This document shows, piece after piece, positions 1-8,271 of a stretch of DNA of 64,000 nucleotides; the stretch's first letter is position 1, and each line of letters starts with the position of its first letter. This stretch comes from Aureococcus anophagefferens (Eukaryota; Sar; Pelagophyceae; Pelagomonadales; Pelagomonadaceae), in assembly GCF_000186865.1 (NCBI RefSeq), contig NW_008705566.1, positions 27,890 to 91,889 on the forward strand, written 5' to 3'. The position numbers were made by a program, and so were the translations under genes. The notes beneath the pieces were generated by a model, which was not told the origin of the DNA, made no database searches, and worked only from the letters and a program-made list of their open reading frames with translations.

Positions 1-826
1 ACGCCTTGCAGCCCAGGGGGTGGTCCCGGCCCCAGGCGGCGACGCCGTTGACGTAGCCGCCCCACAAGATCCCCGACGACGCGACGCTCCACCACGCGTC
101 CTGGTTCGCGTGCTGGCCGATGAACCAGGTCAGGAACCAGTGGTGCACGTGAAACTGCGAGTCGCGCGCGCGGGGCAGCCAGAAGATCAGGACCGTGACC
201 GCGATCTCGGCGACGCGGCCGCCCACGAGGCCGTCCTTGCAGGCGCGCCAGACGTGGAGCAGCGCGAGCGCCAGGACCAGCGCTACTACGCCGCCGAGGA
301 GCGCGACGAAGGCCCGCGGCCAGACGCACTTGATCGCGTAGAGCGAGATGCTCTCGTGCGTGACCGGCCACGAGCCGACGGCGGAGAAGACGTACGCGCC
401 GAGCACGCAGGGGCCCAGGAAGCACGCGCTGTCGACGCCGTTGCGCCGCCAATACCGCCCGACGACGAAAAACCACAGGGCGTCGAGCGCGCAGGGGTGC
501 AAATCCAACAGGTGGAACTCGTCGAGCGAGTAGCGCTCGTCGCGCTCCCACTTGTCCGTCGACGCGTGCGCGCGGATGAAGGCGTGGGTCGCGACGACGA
601 GCGCGTAGCTCACGAGCATGAATTTGAGCAATCGTACGTGCTCCGTCGGCAAAAAGCGCCATGTGTCCGGCGTGAGTGGCTGCGTGAGGCAGCGCCAGCG
701 CGACGGCGGCGCCGCCGCCGCCTCGTCGACCCACTGCTTCTCTTCGTCGGGCTCGCGCTCGCGGGCGAGCCAGGCGCGGTCTTCCTCGTCGTCGTGCGTC
801 GGAACGAGCTCGACGCCGCCTTTCAT
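1..826 (-). CDS. Partial multi-pass membrane protein, family unknown
   Basis: The gene runs off the left edge. The frame is open from an ATG at 826 down to base 1, about 275 codons. The first 60 or so residues are acidic and hydrophilic. They are followed by about five hydrophobic segments, including FMLVSYALVVATHAFI, ALDALWFFVVG, FVALLGGVVALVLALALL and IAVTVLIFWL. After the last comes a His/Trp-rich stretch (FHVHHWFLTWFIGQH) and a Gly/Trp-rich tail. The frame has consistent hydropathy, while the opposite strand gives only Arg-rich low-complexity peptides, so minus is preferred. It is divergent from the gene starting at 1027. The His cluster near a membrane could bind metal or haem, but I recognise no family and assign no function. 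The C-terminus is missing. Confidence 0.6.
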   Translation of the reverse strand, partial: MKGGVELVPTHDDEEDRAWLAREREPDEEKQWVDEAAAAPPSRWRCLTQPLTPDTWRFLPTEHVRLLKFMLVSYALVVATHAFIRAHASTDKWERDERYSLDEFHLLDLHPCALDALWFFVVGRYWRRNGVDSACFLGPCVLGAYVFSAVGSWPVTHESISLYAIKCVWPRAFVALLGGVVALVLALALLHVWRACKDGLVGGRVAEIAVTVLIFWLPRARDSQFHVHHWFLTWFIGQHANQDAWWSVASSGILWGGYVNGVAAWGRDHPLGCKA

Positions 827-886
827 GCTAGACTATGCACTTCATCCACATGCTTGGTGCGTGCTCATCATGCACGCGCACATTAC

Positions 887-935
887 TGCAGGCTACCCCA
901 GTCGCTTTGGTCGATGGGATGCAGGCTACCCCAGT
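887..935. repeat. 16-bp direct repeat in a divergent promoter region
   Basis: TGCAGGCTACCCCAGT occurs at 887-902 and again at 920-935, a 33-base period. It lies in the 200-base space between the divergent starts at 826 and 1027. It could be a duplicated regulatory site or a simple duplication. Confidence 0.6.
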
Positions 936-1026
936 GGCTCGAAGCTTGGGTGCAGCCCATGCTCGACGGCGTCATCGTCGACCTCGGAACAACCTTGAAC
1001 TTGACGTTTAAGGCCTCGAACAGGGC

Positions 1027-2520
1027 ATGGCACGAATGCTTGCGCTCCTTTTGCTCCCTGTGGCGACGGCCCTCGTCGCACCGCTGCGATGCGGCGCGCG
1101 GCGCGCGAGCATCCGACATGTGCTGGCCGAGCCTGAGCAAACAACGGCGGAGGACGTCGTGTCCGACGCGGACAGCGTGCCCAAGGCCCTGGCGGACCTC
1201 TGGAAGGTCGTCGCGGCGCCGCCCGAAGGGGGCGCGGTCCTGCGGTTCCCGGCTTGCGCGGAGATGGGCTCCCCAACCGTGCGCGCCGCGCTCTTCGAGC
1301 ACCTCGAGTGCTGCAAGGACAACTGCGACTCGTTCGGGAGCGCGGTCGTCGTCGCGCCCGAGGGGCGGTCGGACGTCCGCGTGCGCCGGGTAGGCCGGGC
1401 GTCGTCGGACCCCTACGCCTTCGACGACGACGATGACTGGGGCGACGACGACGACTTCCTGAGCCCGGAGATGCGTGCCATGCTCGCGGGCGCCGGCGCC
1501 GGCGACGACGGCGACTTCGACGCCAAACCGCCGCCGTCGGCCGCGGCGCACGCGCCCCTGGACGACGCGGGCGTCGTCCGCTGCTGCAAGGACTGGACCA
1601 ACGCCATCGTGAGCGACGCGGGCATCTGCCCCTTCAGCCTGTCCGCGGACCGCGCGGGACTTCCGCTCGGAGACGTGCGCTACGACGTCACGCGGGCCGC
1701 GGACGCGGAGAGCGTCTACTCCTGGTACTGGAAGGAGGTCGCCTGGCTCGAGGACCACCCGCGGGCGGCGACGTCGCTGCTGATCTGCGCCGACGAGTTC
1801 TGGCTGAAGAATCTGGAGGCGTTCGAGACGTTCGGGGCTTCCTTAGCGCAAGCCCTGCAGACAGGCACGGAGGCGCAGGCCGCGGGCTTAGGGTTGGAGT
1901 CGCAGCTCCAGCTCGTCTTCTTCCACCCGGACTACGTCTTCCGGGACGGCGCGGAGCGCACGGGCGCCGACGCGGCCGCGAACTTCGCGCGGCGGAGCCC
2001 GTTCCCGATGATCAACATCCTGCGGACGCCGCAGGTCCGCGCGGCGCAGAGGGGGCTGCCGACGGGCCTCGTCTACCAGCAGAACGAGGAGACGCTGCGC
2101 TTCGTCGGCGCGGGGTTGCTGGACGACATGCTGCGGACGCGCGACTGGTCCGCGATGGAGGGGAACCGCGTCGACCGCACCAAGATCGAGGTCCTGAAAT
2201 TGGCGCGGGGCATGATGGAGGCGTCGGGCGTGGCGGCGACGGACGACCTCTCGAAGACGGGCGCCGCGGCGGAGCGGGCGACGGGCGACCTCGCCAGAGC
2301 CGCCGCGGCCGGCGGCTGCCCCTTCGCGGCGGACGTCGCGGACGCGGCCGCCGCGGCGGCGCCGGCGATCGCGGAGGCAGAGGCCACCGTCGCGGGCGCG
2401 CCGGCGCACGCGTCGGCGGACCTGTCGGACTGGCGCTCCGCGGAGGACGCGGCGTCGGGCAAGACGTACTACTACAACGAGGTGACCCAGGCGACGTCCT
2501 GGGTCTGGCCCCCGGCGTAG
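1027..2520 (+). CDS. DUF1415 protein with C-terminal WW domain, secretory/plastid-type N-terminus
   Basis: 497 residues. Residues 1-16 form a hydrophobic signal (MLALLLLPVATALVAP) followed by an Arg-rich stretch, as in secondary-plastid presequences. An acidic linker covers about 125-160 (FDDDDDWGDDDDF). Residues about 180-390 match DUF1415 as I know it: CCKDWTNAIVSDAGICPF at the start, then a LVFFHPDYVFRD segment, and RRSPFPMINILRTPQV near the end. The biochemical role of DUF1415 is not established. The last 32 residues are a WW domain (DWRSAEDAASGKTYYYNEVT followed by the second W), which usually binds Pro-rich peptides. An Ala-rich linker separates the two domains. The stop at 2520 is 6 bases from the convergent stop at 2527. 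DUF1415 is usually bacterial and single-domain, so the WW fusion is unusual. Confidence 0.85.
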   Translation: MARMLALLLLPVATALVAPLRCGARRASIRHVLAEPEQTTAEDVVSDADSVPKALADLWKVVAAPPEGGAVLRFPACAEMGSPTVRAALFEHLECCKDNCDSFGSAVVVAPEGRSDVRVRRVGRASSDPYAFDDDDDWGDDDDFLSPEMRAMLAGAGAGDDGDFDAKPPPSAAAHAPLDDAGVVRCCKDWTNAIVSDAGICPFSLSADRAGLPLGDVRYDVTRAADAESVYSWYWKEVAWLEDHPRAATSLLICADEFWLKNLEAFETFGASLAQALQTGTEAQAAGLGLESQLQLVFFHPDYVFRDGAERTGADAAANFARRSPFPMINILRTPQVRAAQRGLPTGLVYQQNEETLRFVGAGLLDDMLRTRDWSAMEGNRVDRTKIEVLKLARGMMEASGVAATDDLSKTGAAAERATGDLARAAAAGGCPFAADVADAAAAAAPAIAEAEATVAGAPAHASADLSDWRSAEDAASGKTYYYNEVTQATSWVWPPA

Positions 2521-2526
2521 GCGCGC

Positions 2527-4026
2527 CTAATCGTCGCCGTTACTCTCGCTGTCGTCGTCCGACTCCGAGGACGCGTCCTCCTCGCCGATGGCCGGCGCGC
2601 CCTCCTCGAGGAAGCGGAACCGGTGCTCGCGGATCATCGTCGCGAGCTCCGGGTTGGGGATGTCCGCGAGCGCGAGCCGGCCGCCGCCGCCGACGGCCGA
2701 GCTCACGTTCTTGCCGTGGTTCGTGTGCGCGTAGTAGCCGTACGTGTCCTGGACGACGTGGTGGCTCTGGCCGTGGACGAAGGCGCCCTCCTCGCCGACG
2801 CGCATGCCGCCGAACTCCTGGACGCGGTGCGGCTTGAAGTAGACGAAGGACTCGCCGCGGCCCTCGATGCCGCCGCCGATGCGGTCGACGTTGCCCGAGC
2901 GGATCCAGATCGCGAAGGCCTGGGACAGCGACACGAGCTCCGCGTCCGCGGCGCGCAGCTGCGCGACCATGATCTCGAGGTAGCGCGCGCAGTAGAAGTT
3001 GTCGTCGTCGAAGTTCGCGCAGATCTCGCCCGTCGCGAGCTCGAGGAGCCGGTTCCGCTTCTCGCCCGTCGTCAGGTCGGCGCGCTGGTAGACGTAGGTC
3101 ACGCGGTCGTCGTCGCACGCCTCGAAGAACGGCGACCGCGCCCCGCCCGTGTCGAAGACGACGAGCTCCTTGTCCGGGACGCCGACCTGGCGGTCGAAGC
3201 AGTCGTAGAGGAGGGCGTGGAGCCGGTGGCGGCCGTCGTAGGTCGGGCAGACGACGGACACGCGGCCGGCGACGGCGTCCGCGTCGCGGAGCAGCCGCGT
3301 CTCGGCCGCGCTCCGCGGCGCCGCGCGCGCCGCGCGGCAGGGCCCGCCCATGACCGAGGGGCGCTTCGGCGCGTCGCCCATCTCCTGGCGCCGCTTGTCG
3401 ACGAGCTGCGCGCGGTCGCGGCGCAGGGACCCGTCCATGCCCTCGGCCGCCGCCGCGAAGGCCTTGATCGCGCCGGGCAACGCGCCCGTGGCCGTGTTCT
3501 TCGCCCAGACGTCGGCGAGGCCGGCCCGGCAGTGCATGGAGAAGTCGCGGAAGCTGCCCATGCGCACGTCGCCGTGGTCCAGCACCTTGACGGACGTGCC
3601 GAGGGTCGCGGTCGGCACCCAGCCGGCGAGCGGCGCGAGGAGCCGCGTGTAGCTCCGCGCCTTCCAGTGGCCCGGCGGCGTCGCGCCGTCCACGAGCACC
3701 TCCGTGCCGAGCGCGAGGTCCCCGACCTCCTCGCTGTGGAGCTCGACGCCGACGCGCACCGTCGCGGGCCGCTTCCCGGCGATGCGCGCGGGCGCGCCGG
3801 CGACCTCGACGTCCCCGAGGCACTTGCGGCTCACGTAGCCGTGGCAGGGGTAGACGACCCGGGCGCGCTCCGTGCCGCCGTCGACCACGACGTGCGGCCG
3901 CGCGACCTGGACGCGCGTGCCCGGCTCCAGCGTCTCGACGAGCGCCGACTGCAGCGCCGGCGACTCGCGCACGAGGGCGCCCTTCTTGGCGGCGACGACG
4001 TGCCAGGAGAGTTGCGTGGCGGCCAT
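2527..4026 (-). CDS. Glycosyltransferase family 2-like protein with N-terminal SH3-like repeats
   Basis: 499 residues from the ATG at 4026. The frame stays open upstream but crosses the neighbouring gene there, so this start is chosen. Residues about 10-170 look like tandem SH3-type beta modules (GALVRESPALQSALVETLEP; a second centred on GVELHSEEVGDLALGTEVLV). The GT-A fold begins near residue 245: VSVVCPTYDGRHRLHALLYD is the nucleotide-binding first strand, ELVVFDTGG follows, then YVYQRADLTTGEKRN, and ICANFDDDNFYCARYL carries the acidic DxD-like metal site. The tail is acidic (EEDASSESDDDSESNGDD). It should transfer a sugar from a nucleotide-sugar; donor and acceptor cannot be read from sequence. 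There is no signal peptide, so a cytosolic or organelle-surface enzyme is likely. Confidence 0.8.
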   Translation of the reverse strand: MAATQLSWHVVAAKKGALVRESPALQSALVETLEPGTRVQVARPHVVVDGGTERARVVYPCHGYVSRKCLGDVEVAGAPARIAGKRPATVRVGVELHSEEVGDLALGTEVLVDGATPPGHWKARSYTRLLAPLAGWVPTATLGTSVKVLDHGDVRMGSFRDFSMHCRAGLADVWAKNTATGALPGAIKAFAAAAEGMDGSLRRDRAQLVDKRRQEMGDAPKRPSVMGGPCRAARAAPRSAAETRLLRDADAVAGRVSVVCPTYDGRHRLHALLYDCFDRQVGVPDKELVVFDTGGARSPFFEACDDDRVTYVYQRADLTTGEKRNRLLELATGEICANFDDDNFYCARYLEIMVAQLRAADAELVSLSQAFAIWIRSGNVDRIGGGIEGRGESFVYFKPHRVQEFGGMRVGEEGAFVHGQSHHVVQDTYGYYAHTNHGKNVSSAVGGGGRLALADIPNPELATMIREHRFRFLEEGAPAIGEEDASSESDDDSESNGDD

Positions 4027-4155
4027 CGTAGCGTAGTAGCAGGCGAATGAGTAGAATTGAGCTCGAGCTAGCCACGCAGCCTCGCGGAAGCCATGCTGAA
4101 TGGCTGGGCTGCCAAATTCAACTTGTGCGATCTGGCCAAAGTTACCCCTGGCAGG

Positions 4156-5289
4156 ATGGAGAGGCCAATTCCGCGGCGAGTCGTGCTCGCGATCCTCTGC
4201 GCCGCCGGCGCCCATGCGCTGTCGGCGCCCGCGCAACGCGTCGCCGCTCCCACTCCGGCGACGCCGGCGCCGGCGACGCGCCGCGTCGCCCGCCTCGACA
4301 AGCCCATCCGGCTGCCGGTGTGGCCCGTCGTCAACGGCCTCGCGTGCATCGCGCTGGACCTCGTGGGCCTCGGCGACGCCGCGGCGGCGCTCGAGGAGAG
4401 GTTCGGCGGCCGCGTCGCGCCCATGAGCCTCGGCCCGGACGCGAACCCCTTCGTGCTCCTCGTGCACCACCGCCACGGCTTCGACTGTTGGGATCCCGTG
4501 CGCCCCGTCTTCGAGAAGCTCATCGTGCCCGAGGGGTTCCCGGCGCACCCGCACCGCGGCTTCGAGACGGTGACGATGACGCTCCGCGGCGGCCTCGCGC
4601 ACCGCGACTCCGCGGGCGTCAAGGAGACGTACGGCGACGGCGACGTCCAGTGGCTCACGGCGGGCAAGGGCATCCTCCACGAGGAGATGTGGCACTGGGC
4701 CGACAAGAGCCGGCGCGGCGAGTGCGAGCTCTACCAGCTCTGGGTCAACCTGCCCGCCGCGCTGTCCATGTCGAAGCCGGCCACGGAGGTGCTCCGCGCG
4801 GCGGACTTGGCGACGGTCGCGGGCGACGGCGTGCTGGAAACGGACCTCGGCGGCGCGCTGACGCCCGACGGCGCGATCCGGGCGCCGGGCGCGGCGCGCG
4901 AGGACGTGCTGCTGCGCAAGGTCGAGCTCGCGCCGGGCGCGTCCTACGCGCGCGACGTGCCCGCCGACGCGACGGCGCTGCTGTATACTCGGCGGGGGGC
5001 GGTGGCGGTGGGCGGCGACGCCGTGCCGCGCCACACGCTCGCCTACACGGAGAAGGGCGCGGGGGCGCTGCGCGTGACGAACGACGGCGACGCGCCCGCG
5101 GAGATCCTGCTCCTCGTCGGCATGCCCATCCGGGAGCCCGTCGTCTCGTCGGGCACGTGGGTCGTGTCGAGCGAGGCCGAGCTCGCCCAGGCCAACGCCG
5201 ACTACGCCGCGGGCTTCCTCGGGAGGCCCTGGGACCACACGATCTCCGACGGCGAGTGGGAAGAGTGGAATCGTAAGTACGGGATTTAG
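4156..5289 (+). CDS. Pirin-family cupin protein, predicted plastid-targeted
   Basis: 377 residues from the ATG at 4156. An in-frame ATG at 4093 would add 21 residues ahead of the signal and is less likely. Residues 1-20 form a signal peptide (RRVVLAILCAAGAHA) followed by LSAPAQR, the pattern of secondary-plastid presequences. The pirin metal site is intact: HPHRGFE gives His131 and His133, and GILHEEM gives His175 and Glu177, the expected three His and one Glu. The first beta-barrel contains TVTMTLRGGLAHRDSAG and VQWLTAGKGILHEE. The second cupin-like half is more divergent. Pirins bind iron; some act as quercetin dioxygenases and others in redox-sensitive regulation, and the exact role here is unknown. 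It ends convergently, 6 bases from the LRR gene stop. Confidence 0.88.
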   Translation: MERPIPRRVVLAILCAAGAHALSAPAQRVAAPTPATPAPATRRVARLDKPIRLPVWPVVNGLACIALDLVGLGDAAAALEERFGGRVAPMSLGPDANPFVLLVHHRHGFDCWDPVRPVFEKLIVPEGFPAHPHRGFETVTMTLRGGLAHRDSAGVKETYGDGDVQWLTAGKGILHEEMWHWADKSRRGECELYQLWVNLPAALSMSKPATEVLRAADLATVAGDGVLETDLGGALTPDGAIRAPGAAREDVLLRKVELAPGASYARDVPADATALLYTRRGAVAVGGDAVPRHTLAYTEKGAGALRVTNDGDAPAEILLLVGMPIREPVVSSGTWVVSSEAELAQANADYAAGFLGRPWDHTISDGEWEEWNRKYGI

Positions 5290-5295
5290 AATGCC

Positions 5296-6606
5296 CTAGC
5301 GCCGGAGATAGAACGCGGGGTCCGTCCATGGTATGCCACAGCGCGCGTGCCAGTGACGGGCGGCGTCCTCAGTTTGCCGAGGCTTATCATCAAAGCTGAT
5401 CCTGAGATCTGGCAGCGCAAGCGAAATTGCCATCAGTTCGTCGGTGCGCCGCTGGATCTCAGAAGCGGGCACACTGCTGAGGGGCACACGAGATCTCCGG
5501 ATGCTGGCACCAGGAAGGCGCATGCTCACACGACCAATTTGGTCGTTAAGGAATGTTTCACAGTGAAGCGCGGTCCCGAGCGCTGTGTTCGCCAGCCCCA
5601 GAAAACGCAGCGACTGGCAAGCGCGCAGCGATGCCGGAAGTGTCTCGATGCTCGATACTGAGAGCTGAAGTCGAACAAGTGGGTGGTTGCCGAGCCATTC
5701 GGGGAGCTCTCTTACATCCGTGTCGGAGATGTCGAGCGACGTCAGACGAAGATTGCGAAGACCCTCGGGCAAAGTGGTGAAGGGTTGAGAATGGAAACAA
5801 AGTTCGCGGAGCGTCTGGCCGCACACAGTTCCATCGAATGCGCGCGCGACTGCCTCGTACAACTCCGGCTTTTCGGTCTTGAACTTGGCATGTTGGGGAC
5901 AGAAAGCGATGTACTCCAGTTTTCGGTCGCGAATTCCCTCCGCAGATTCGATGAAATCACTCCAGTCGAAGTAGATCCGCTTCAGTAGGGGCAATGCGGG
6001 AAGTTCTGGCACGTGGAAGTGTTCGTATTGATGTACGCGAAGCTCTTCGAGGAGAACAAGGTTTCCCAACCAGGAAGGCGACGATAGGACTCCTCTGACT
6101 TGAGGGAAGTTCCAATCGCAAACGCCGATAAGGCTGATATCGAGCTTCCGAACGCATCGAAGCGGAAAAGGCACGACGTCGCCCGTTGCCGCCGTCGAGA
6201 CCGTCCGGAGCTCCCGATCGTAGCCCGTTGCCGAAATGCGCCAACTCTTGGCCACGAGGCGCAGCGGTAGCAGAATCGTGTACCGCGCGCGTTCGACGGC
6301 TAGCGCGCGTTCGGCGGCACCGAGGAAAAGCTGCTCGCCGGGGGCTAGCGTATAGTATCCCTGGATCAGGGTATGCTCATGCTGCTGGTCTTCTAGCGGA
6401 GGACGAAAGAAGGTGAGGGAGGAGAGCGGGCCGTCGCTGCCGACGAGGAACTCGGCGACGAGCGGCAGCGCGCTTAGGAAGCCGCCATGCTGGGCGAGCG
6501 ACAGAGCGGCGGGGGCGGAGGGCAGCGGAGCCGGACGCAGGTGCGCGCGAGGCGGGGGCGAGTCACCACGGCCTCCCCTTGACTCCATCGTGCCGAGCCG
6601 GGGCAA
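5296..6606 (-). CDS. Leucine-rich repeat protein
   Basis: 436 residues. Met7 (6588) is an alternative start. Residues about 60-130 form a helical region (LIQGYYTLAPGEQLFLGAAE) resembling the non-LRR N-terminus seen in algal LRR proteins. LRRs of the LxxLxLxx(N/D)xxxxLP type cover about 150-380: LVLLEELRVHQYEHFHVPEL, LRLTSLDISDTDVRELPEWL, LVRLQLSVSSIETLPASL and LRFLGLANTALG. The last 50 residues mention FDDKPRQTEDAARHWHARCG and have no known motif. No catalytic domain is visible, so a protein-interaction role is the most that can be inferred. Its codon use is less GC-biased than that of its neighbours, which may mean a younger or transferred family member. Confidence 0.75.
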   Translation of the reverse strand: MPRLGTMESRGGRGDSPPPRAHLRPAPLPSAPAALSLAQHGGFLSALPLVAEFLVGSDGPLSSLTFFRPPLEDQQHEHTLIQGYYTLAPGEQLFLGAAERALAVERARYTILLPLRLVAKSWRISATGYDRELRTVSTAATGDVVPFPLRCVRKLDISLIGVCDWNFPQVRGVLSSPSWLGNLVLLEELRVHQYEHFHVPELPALPLLKRIYFDWSDFIESAEGIRDRKLEYIAFCPQHAKFKTEKPELYEAVARAFDGTVCGQTLRELCFHSQPFTTLPEGLRNLRLTSLDISDTDVRELPEWLGNHPLVRLQLSVSSIETLPASLRACQSLRFLGLANTALGTALHCETFLNDQIGRVSMRLPGASIRRSRVPLSSVPASEIQRRTDELMAISLALPDLRISFDDKPRQTEDAARHWHARCGIPWTDPAFYLRR

Positions 6607-6704
6607 CAGGGTCCAATAAGCCGCCGATGCCGACCGGTTGCCGCGAGAGCCGAGCGACGAGGTGGTCCATCAATCGAGGCCAGCGTCGCGCCGCCGCAGC
6701 AGCC

Positions 6705-7223
6705 ATGTTCCTGAGCCGCGTCGCGACGCGATCCGTGCGGCCGGCGCTGGCCGCCAAGGCCGCGCGGCGGCCCGTGGTGACGAAGACGACGACGGGGCTC
6801 GTCGGGTTAAAGGTCGATCCCGAGGGCCGCGTCAACCTCATCGCGCTCAACGAGGAGCTTTTGGAGGCCGTCAAGGAGGCGCGTCGCCGGCGCCCTTTGC
6901 TTCGACGCCGTCCCGGCGCGACGCCCCGCCCCCGCGCAGATCCCGGCGCACAACGAGTACAGGAAAAGCATCGAGGCGACCGCGGCGTACCGCATCAAAG
7001 TCGCGTCGGCGACGGAGGACGCGCGTCGCCCGGCGCCCGCGGAGCGCGCGCGCGCCTGGACGCCGCGCCCGCGCAGGAGGAGGCCATCGAGGAGGAGATC
7101 GGCATGGGCCAGCTCGAGGAGCTCATCGAGTCGCAGCAGGAGGAGATGGGCGTGCTCAAGATGTACATCGAGCACAAGATGTGGGAGCACATCGACGAGC
7201 TCGCCACGGAGTTCAAGGGCTAG
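6705..7223 (+). CDS. NDUFA5: NADH dehydrogenase (complex I) 1 alpha subcomplex subunit 5
   Basis: Three exons: 6705-6878, 6940-7020 and 7077-7223, giving 133 residues. It is an accessory subunit of the mitochondrial complex I matrix arm. Residues 1-25 are a basic, Ser/Ala-rich mitochondrial presequence (MFLSRVATRSVRPALAAKAA). The family signature follows: TKTTTGLVGLKVDPEGR, LIALNEELLEAVKE at the first junction, IPAHNEYRKSIEATAAYRI in exon 2, and EEEIGMGQLEELIESQQEEM with HKMWEHI in exon 3. With this splicing, the distance from the IP pair to the GQ pair matches the family as I know it. Both introns must then start with GC (GCGCGTCGCC in each), because no GT donor keeps frame and length. An unspliced reading would scramble the middle. 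Confidence 0.88.
   Translation: MFLSRVATRSVRPALAAKAARRPVVTKTTTGLVGLKVDPEGRVNLIALNEELLEAVKEARRRRPLLRRRPGATPRPRADPGAQRVQEKHRGDRGVPHQSRVGDGGRASPGARGARARLDAAPAQEEAIEEEIGMGQLEELIESQQEEMGVLKMYIEHKMWEHIDELATEFKG
6879..6939 (+). other. GC-AG intron 1 of NDUFA5 (61 bases)
   Basis: The donor is GAG|GCGCGTCGCC and the acceptor CCGCGCAG|ATC, phase 0. The nearby GT at 6883 would give the wrong phase. Family spacing supports this junction. Confidence 0.8.
7021..7076 (+). other. GC-AG intron 2 of NDUFA5 (56 bases)
   Basis: The donor is GAC|GCGCGTCGCC, the same ten bases as intron 1. The acceptor is CCGCGCAG|GAG, phase 0. An alternative GT donor at 7000 would remove nine conserved-length residues. Confidence 0.8.
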
Positions 7224-7309
7224 GGAACGCGCCGCCGCCGGTTGACTAACCGCCTAGCTGCGCGCCCGTCGTCGCGGCGGAGTCGGAGAGGGTCCGGGTT
7301 GCAAAATTA

Positions 7310-7984
7310 CTAGCTGCACTTGTCGCCCTTCGCGGTCCGGCCGTCGCCCTCCGCGAAGGCGAACGCGGCCTTGACGGAGGACCAGCCGCCGTCGGGCGTC
7401 GGCGGCCCCGCGGGGTCCTCCTCGTCGACTTCGTCGTCCGAGTCGTCGTCGCCCGCGTCGAGCGACGCCTCGACGCGGTCGCAGAGCGCGAACGCGATGG
7501 CCGACCAGACGTAGACCATGGCGAAGGCCGCGCGGTTCGCCGGCGCGCCGAGGTTCCGCCGCTCCCAGGCCGTGCAGAGGAGGTCGCCGCGGTGGGCGAC
7601 GACCTGCGCGAAGAGGCCCGCCATCGCGATCTGCGAGAGGCGGAGCCACGTCGCGCGGCGGCACAAGCCCTGGAAGACGGCCGTCTCGAGCGTCAGCGAG
7701 AGCAGCGCGCCGCAGAAGACGACGCCGAAGGCGACGAGGCACCGCCGCGCCGCCGGCGCCTCGCCCGCGCAGGCCAGGGCGACGTCGACGCGCGTCGGCG
7801 CGAGCGTCGCGCCCGCGAGCGCGGCCATGGCCATGGACGTCGTCACGTGCAGCGCGCGCACGAGGCTCGACAGGCTCGTGCGCGCCTGCAGCATGAGGTC
7901 GCCGTGGAAATAGCACGCGGCGCTCAGCGCCGCGGCGAGCCACCAGCACAGGAGCGCGGCCGACGCGTGGGCCTCCCCCGCCAT
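7310..7984 (-). CDS. Small multi-pass membrane protein, family unknown
   Basis: 224 residues from the ATG at 7984. Four or five hydrophobic segments are visible: AALLCWWLAAALSAACYF, LHVTTSMAMAALAGATLA, CLVAFGVVFCGALLSLTL, IAMAGLFAQVVAH and FAMVYVWSAIAFALCD. The tail from about residue 175 is acidic and soluble (DAGDDDSDDEVDEEDPAG) and ends TAKGDKCS. No active-site motif or family is recognised. The gene is divergent from the one starting at 8272, with 287 bases between them. Hydropathy supports this strand over the Arg-rich opposite frame. Confidence 0.65.
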   Translation of the reverse strand: MAGEAHASAALLCWWLAAALSAACYFHGDLMLQARTSLSSLVRALHVTTSMAMAALAGATLAPTRVDVALACAGEAPAARRCLVAFGVVFCGALLSLTLETAVFQGLCRRATWLRLSQIAMAGLFAQVVAHRGDLLCTAWERRNLGAPANRAAFAMVYVWSAIAFALCDRVEASLDAGDDDSDDEVDEEDPAGPPTPDGGWSSVKAAFAFAEGDGRTAKGDKCS

Positions 7985-8271
7985 CGTAACCAGCGGTTGC
8001 ACGGCTCGAGCTTCGCGGTCTCGCGGTCGACTTGGCGCTGCTGCAGTACGCCGGTCCAGGACAGCGCTCGACTTGCGGCGGCTGCCGGGCGGGGAGGAGC
8101 TGCCACAGCGGTGTCTGGCGAGCCGCATCTGGGATTTCACAAAAGGTCAACCAACGAGATTTTGGCAGCCCGGCATCCAGCCCGCATCCAGCAGTCCAGT
8201 CGCCTTCGGTGCCGGCGTCGCGAGAAGCCAAGGACCCCCGCGCCCGGCATCCGGTCGCCTTCGACGTCGTC

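Noticed and set aside
2527..5238. Extension of the glycosyltransferase frame upstream to 5238
   Set aside because: The extension is antisense to the pirin gene and is Arg/Val-rich. The conserved protein begins at ATG 4026.
7000..7076. GT donor at 7000 for NDUFA5 intron 2
   Set aside because: It is in phase but deletes VASATED, shortening a region whose length matches the family when the GC donor at 7021 is used.
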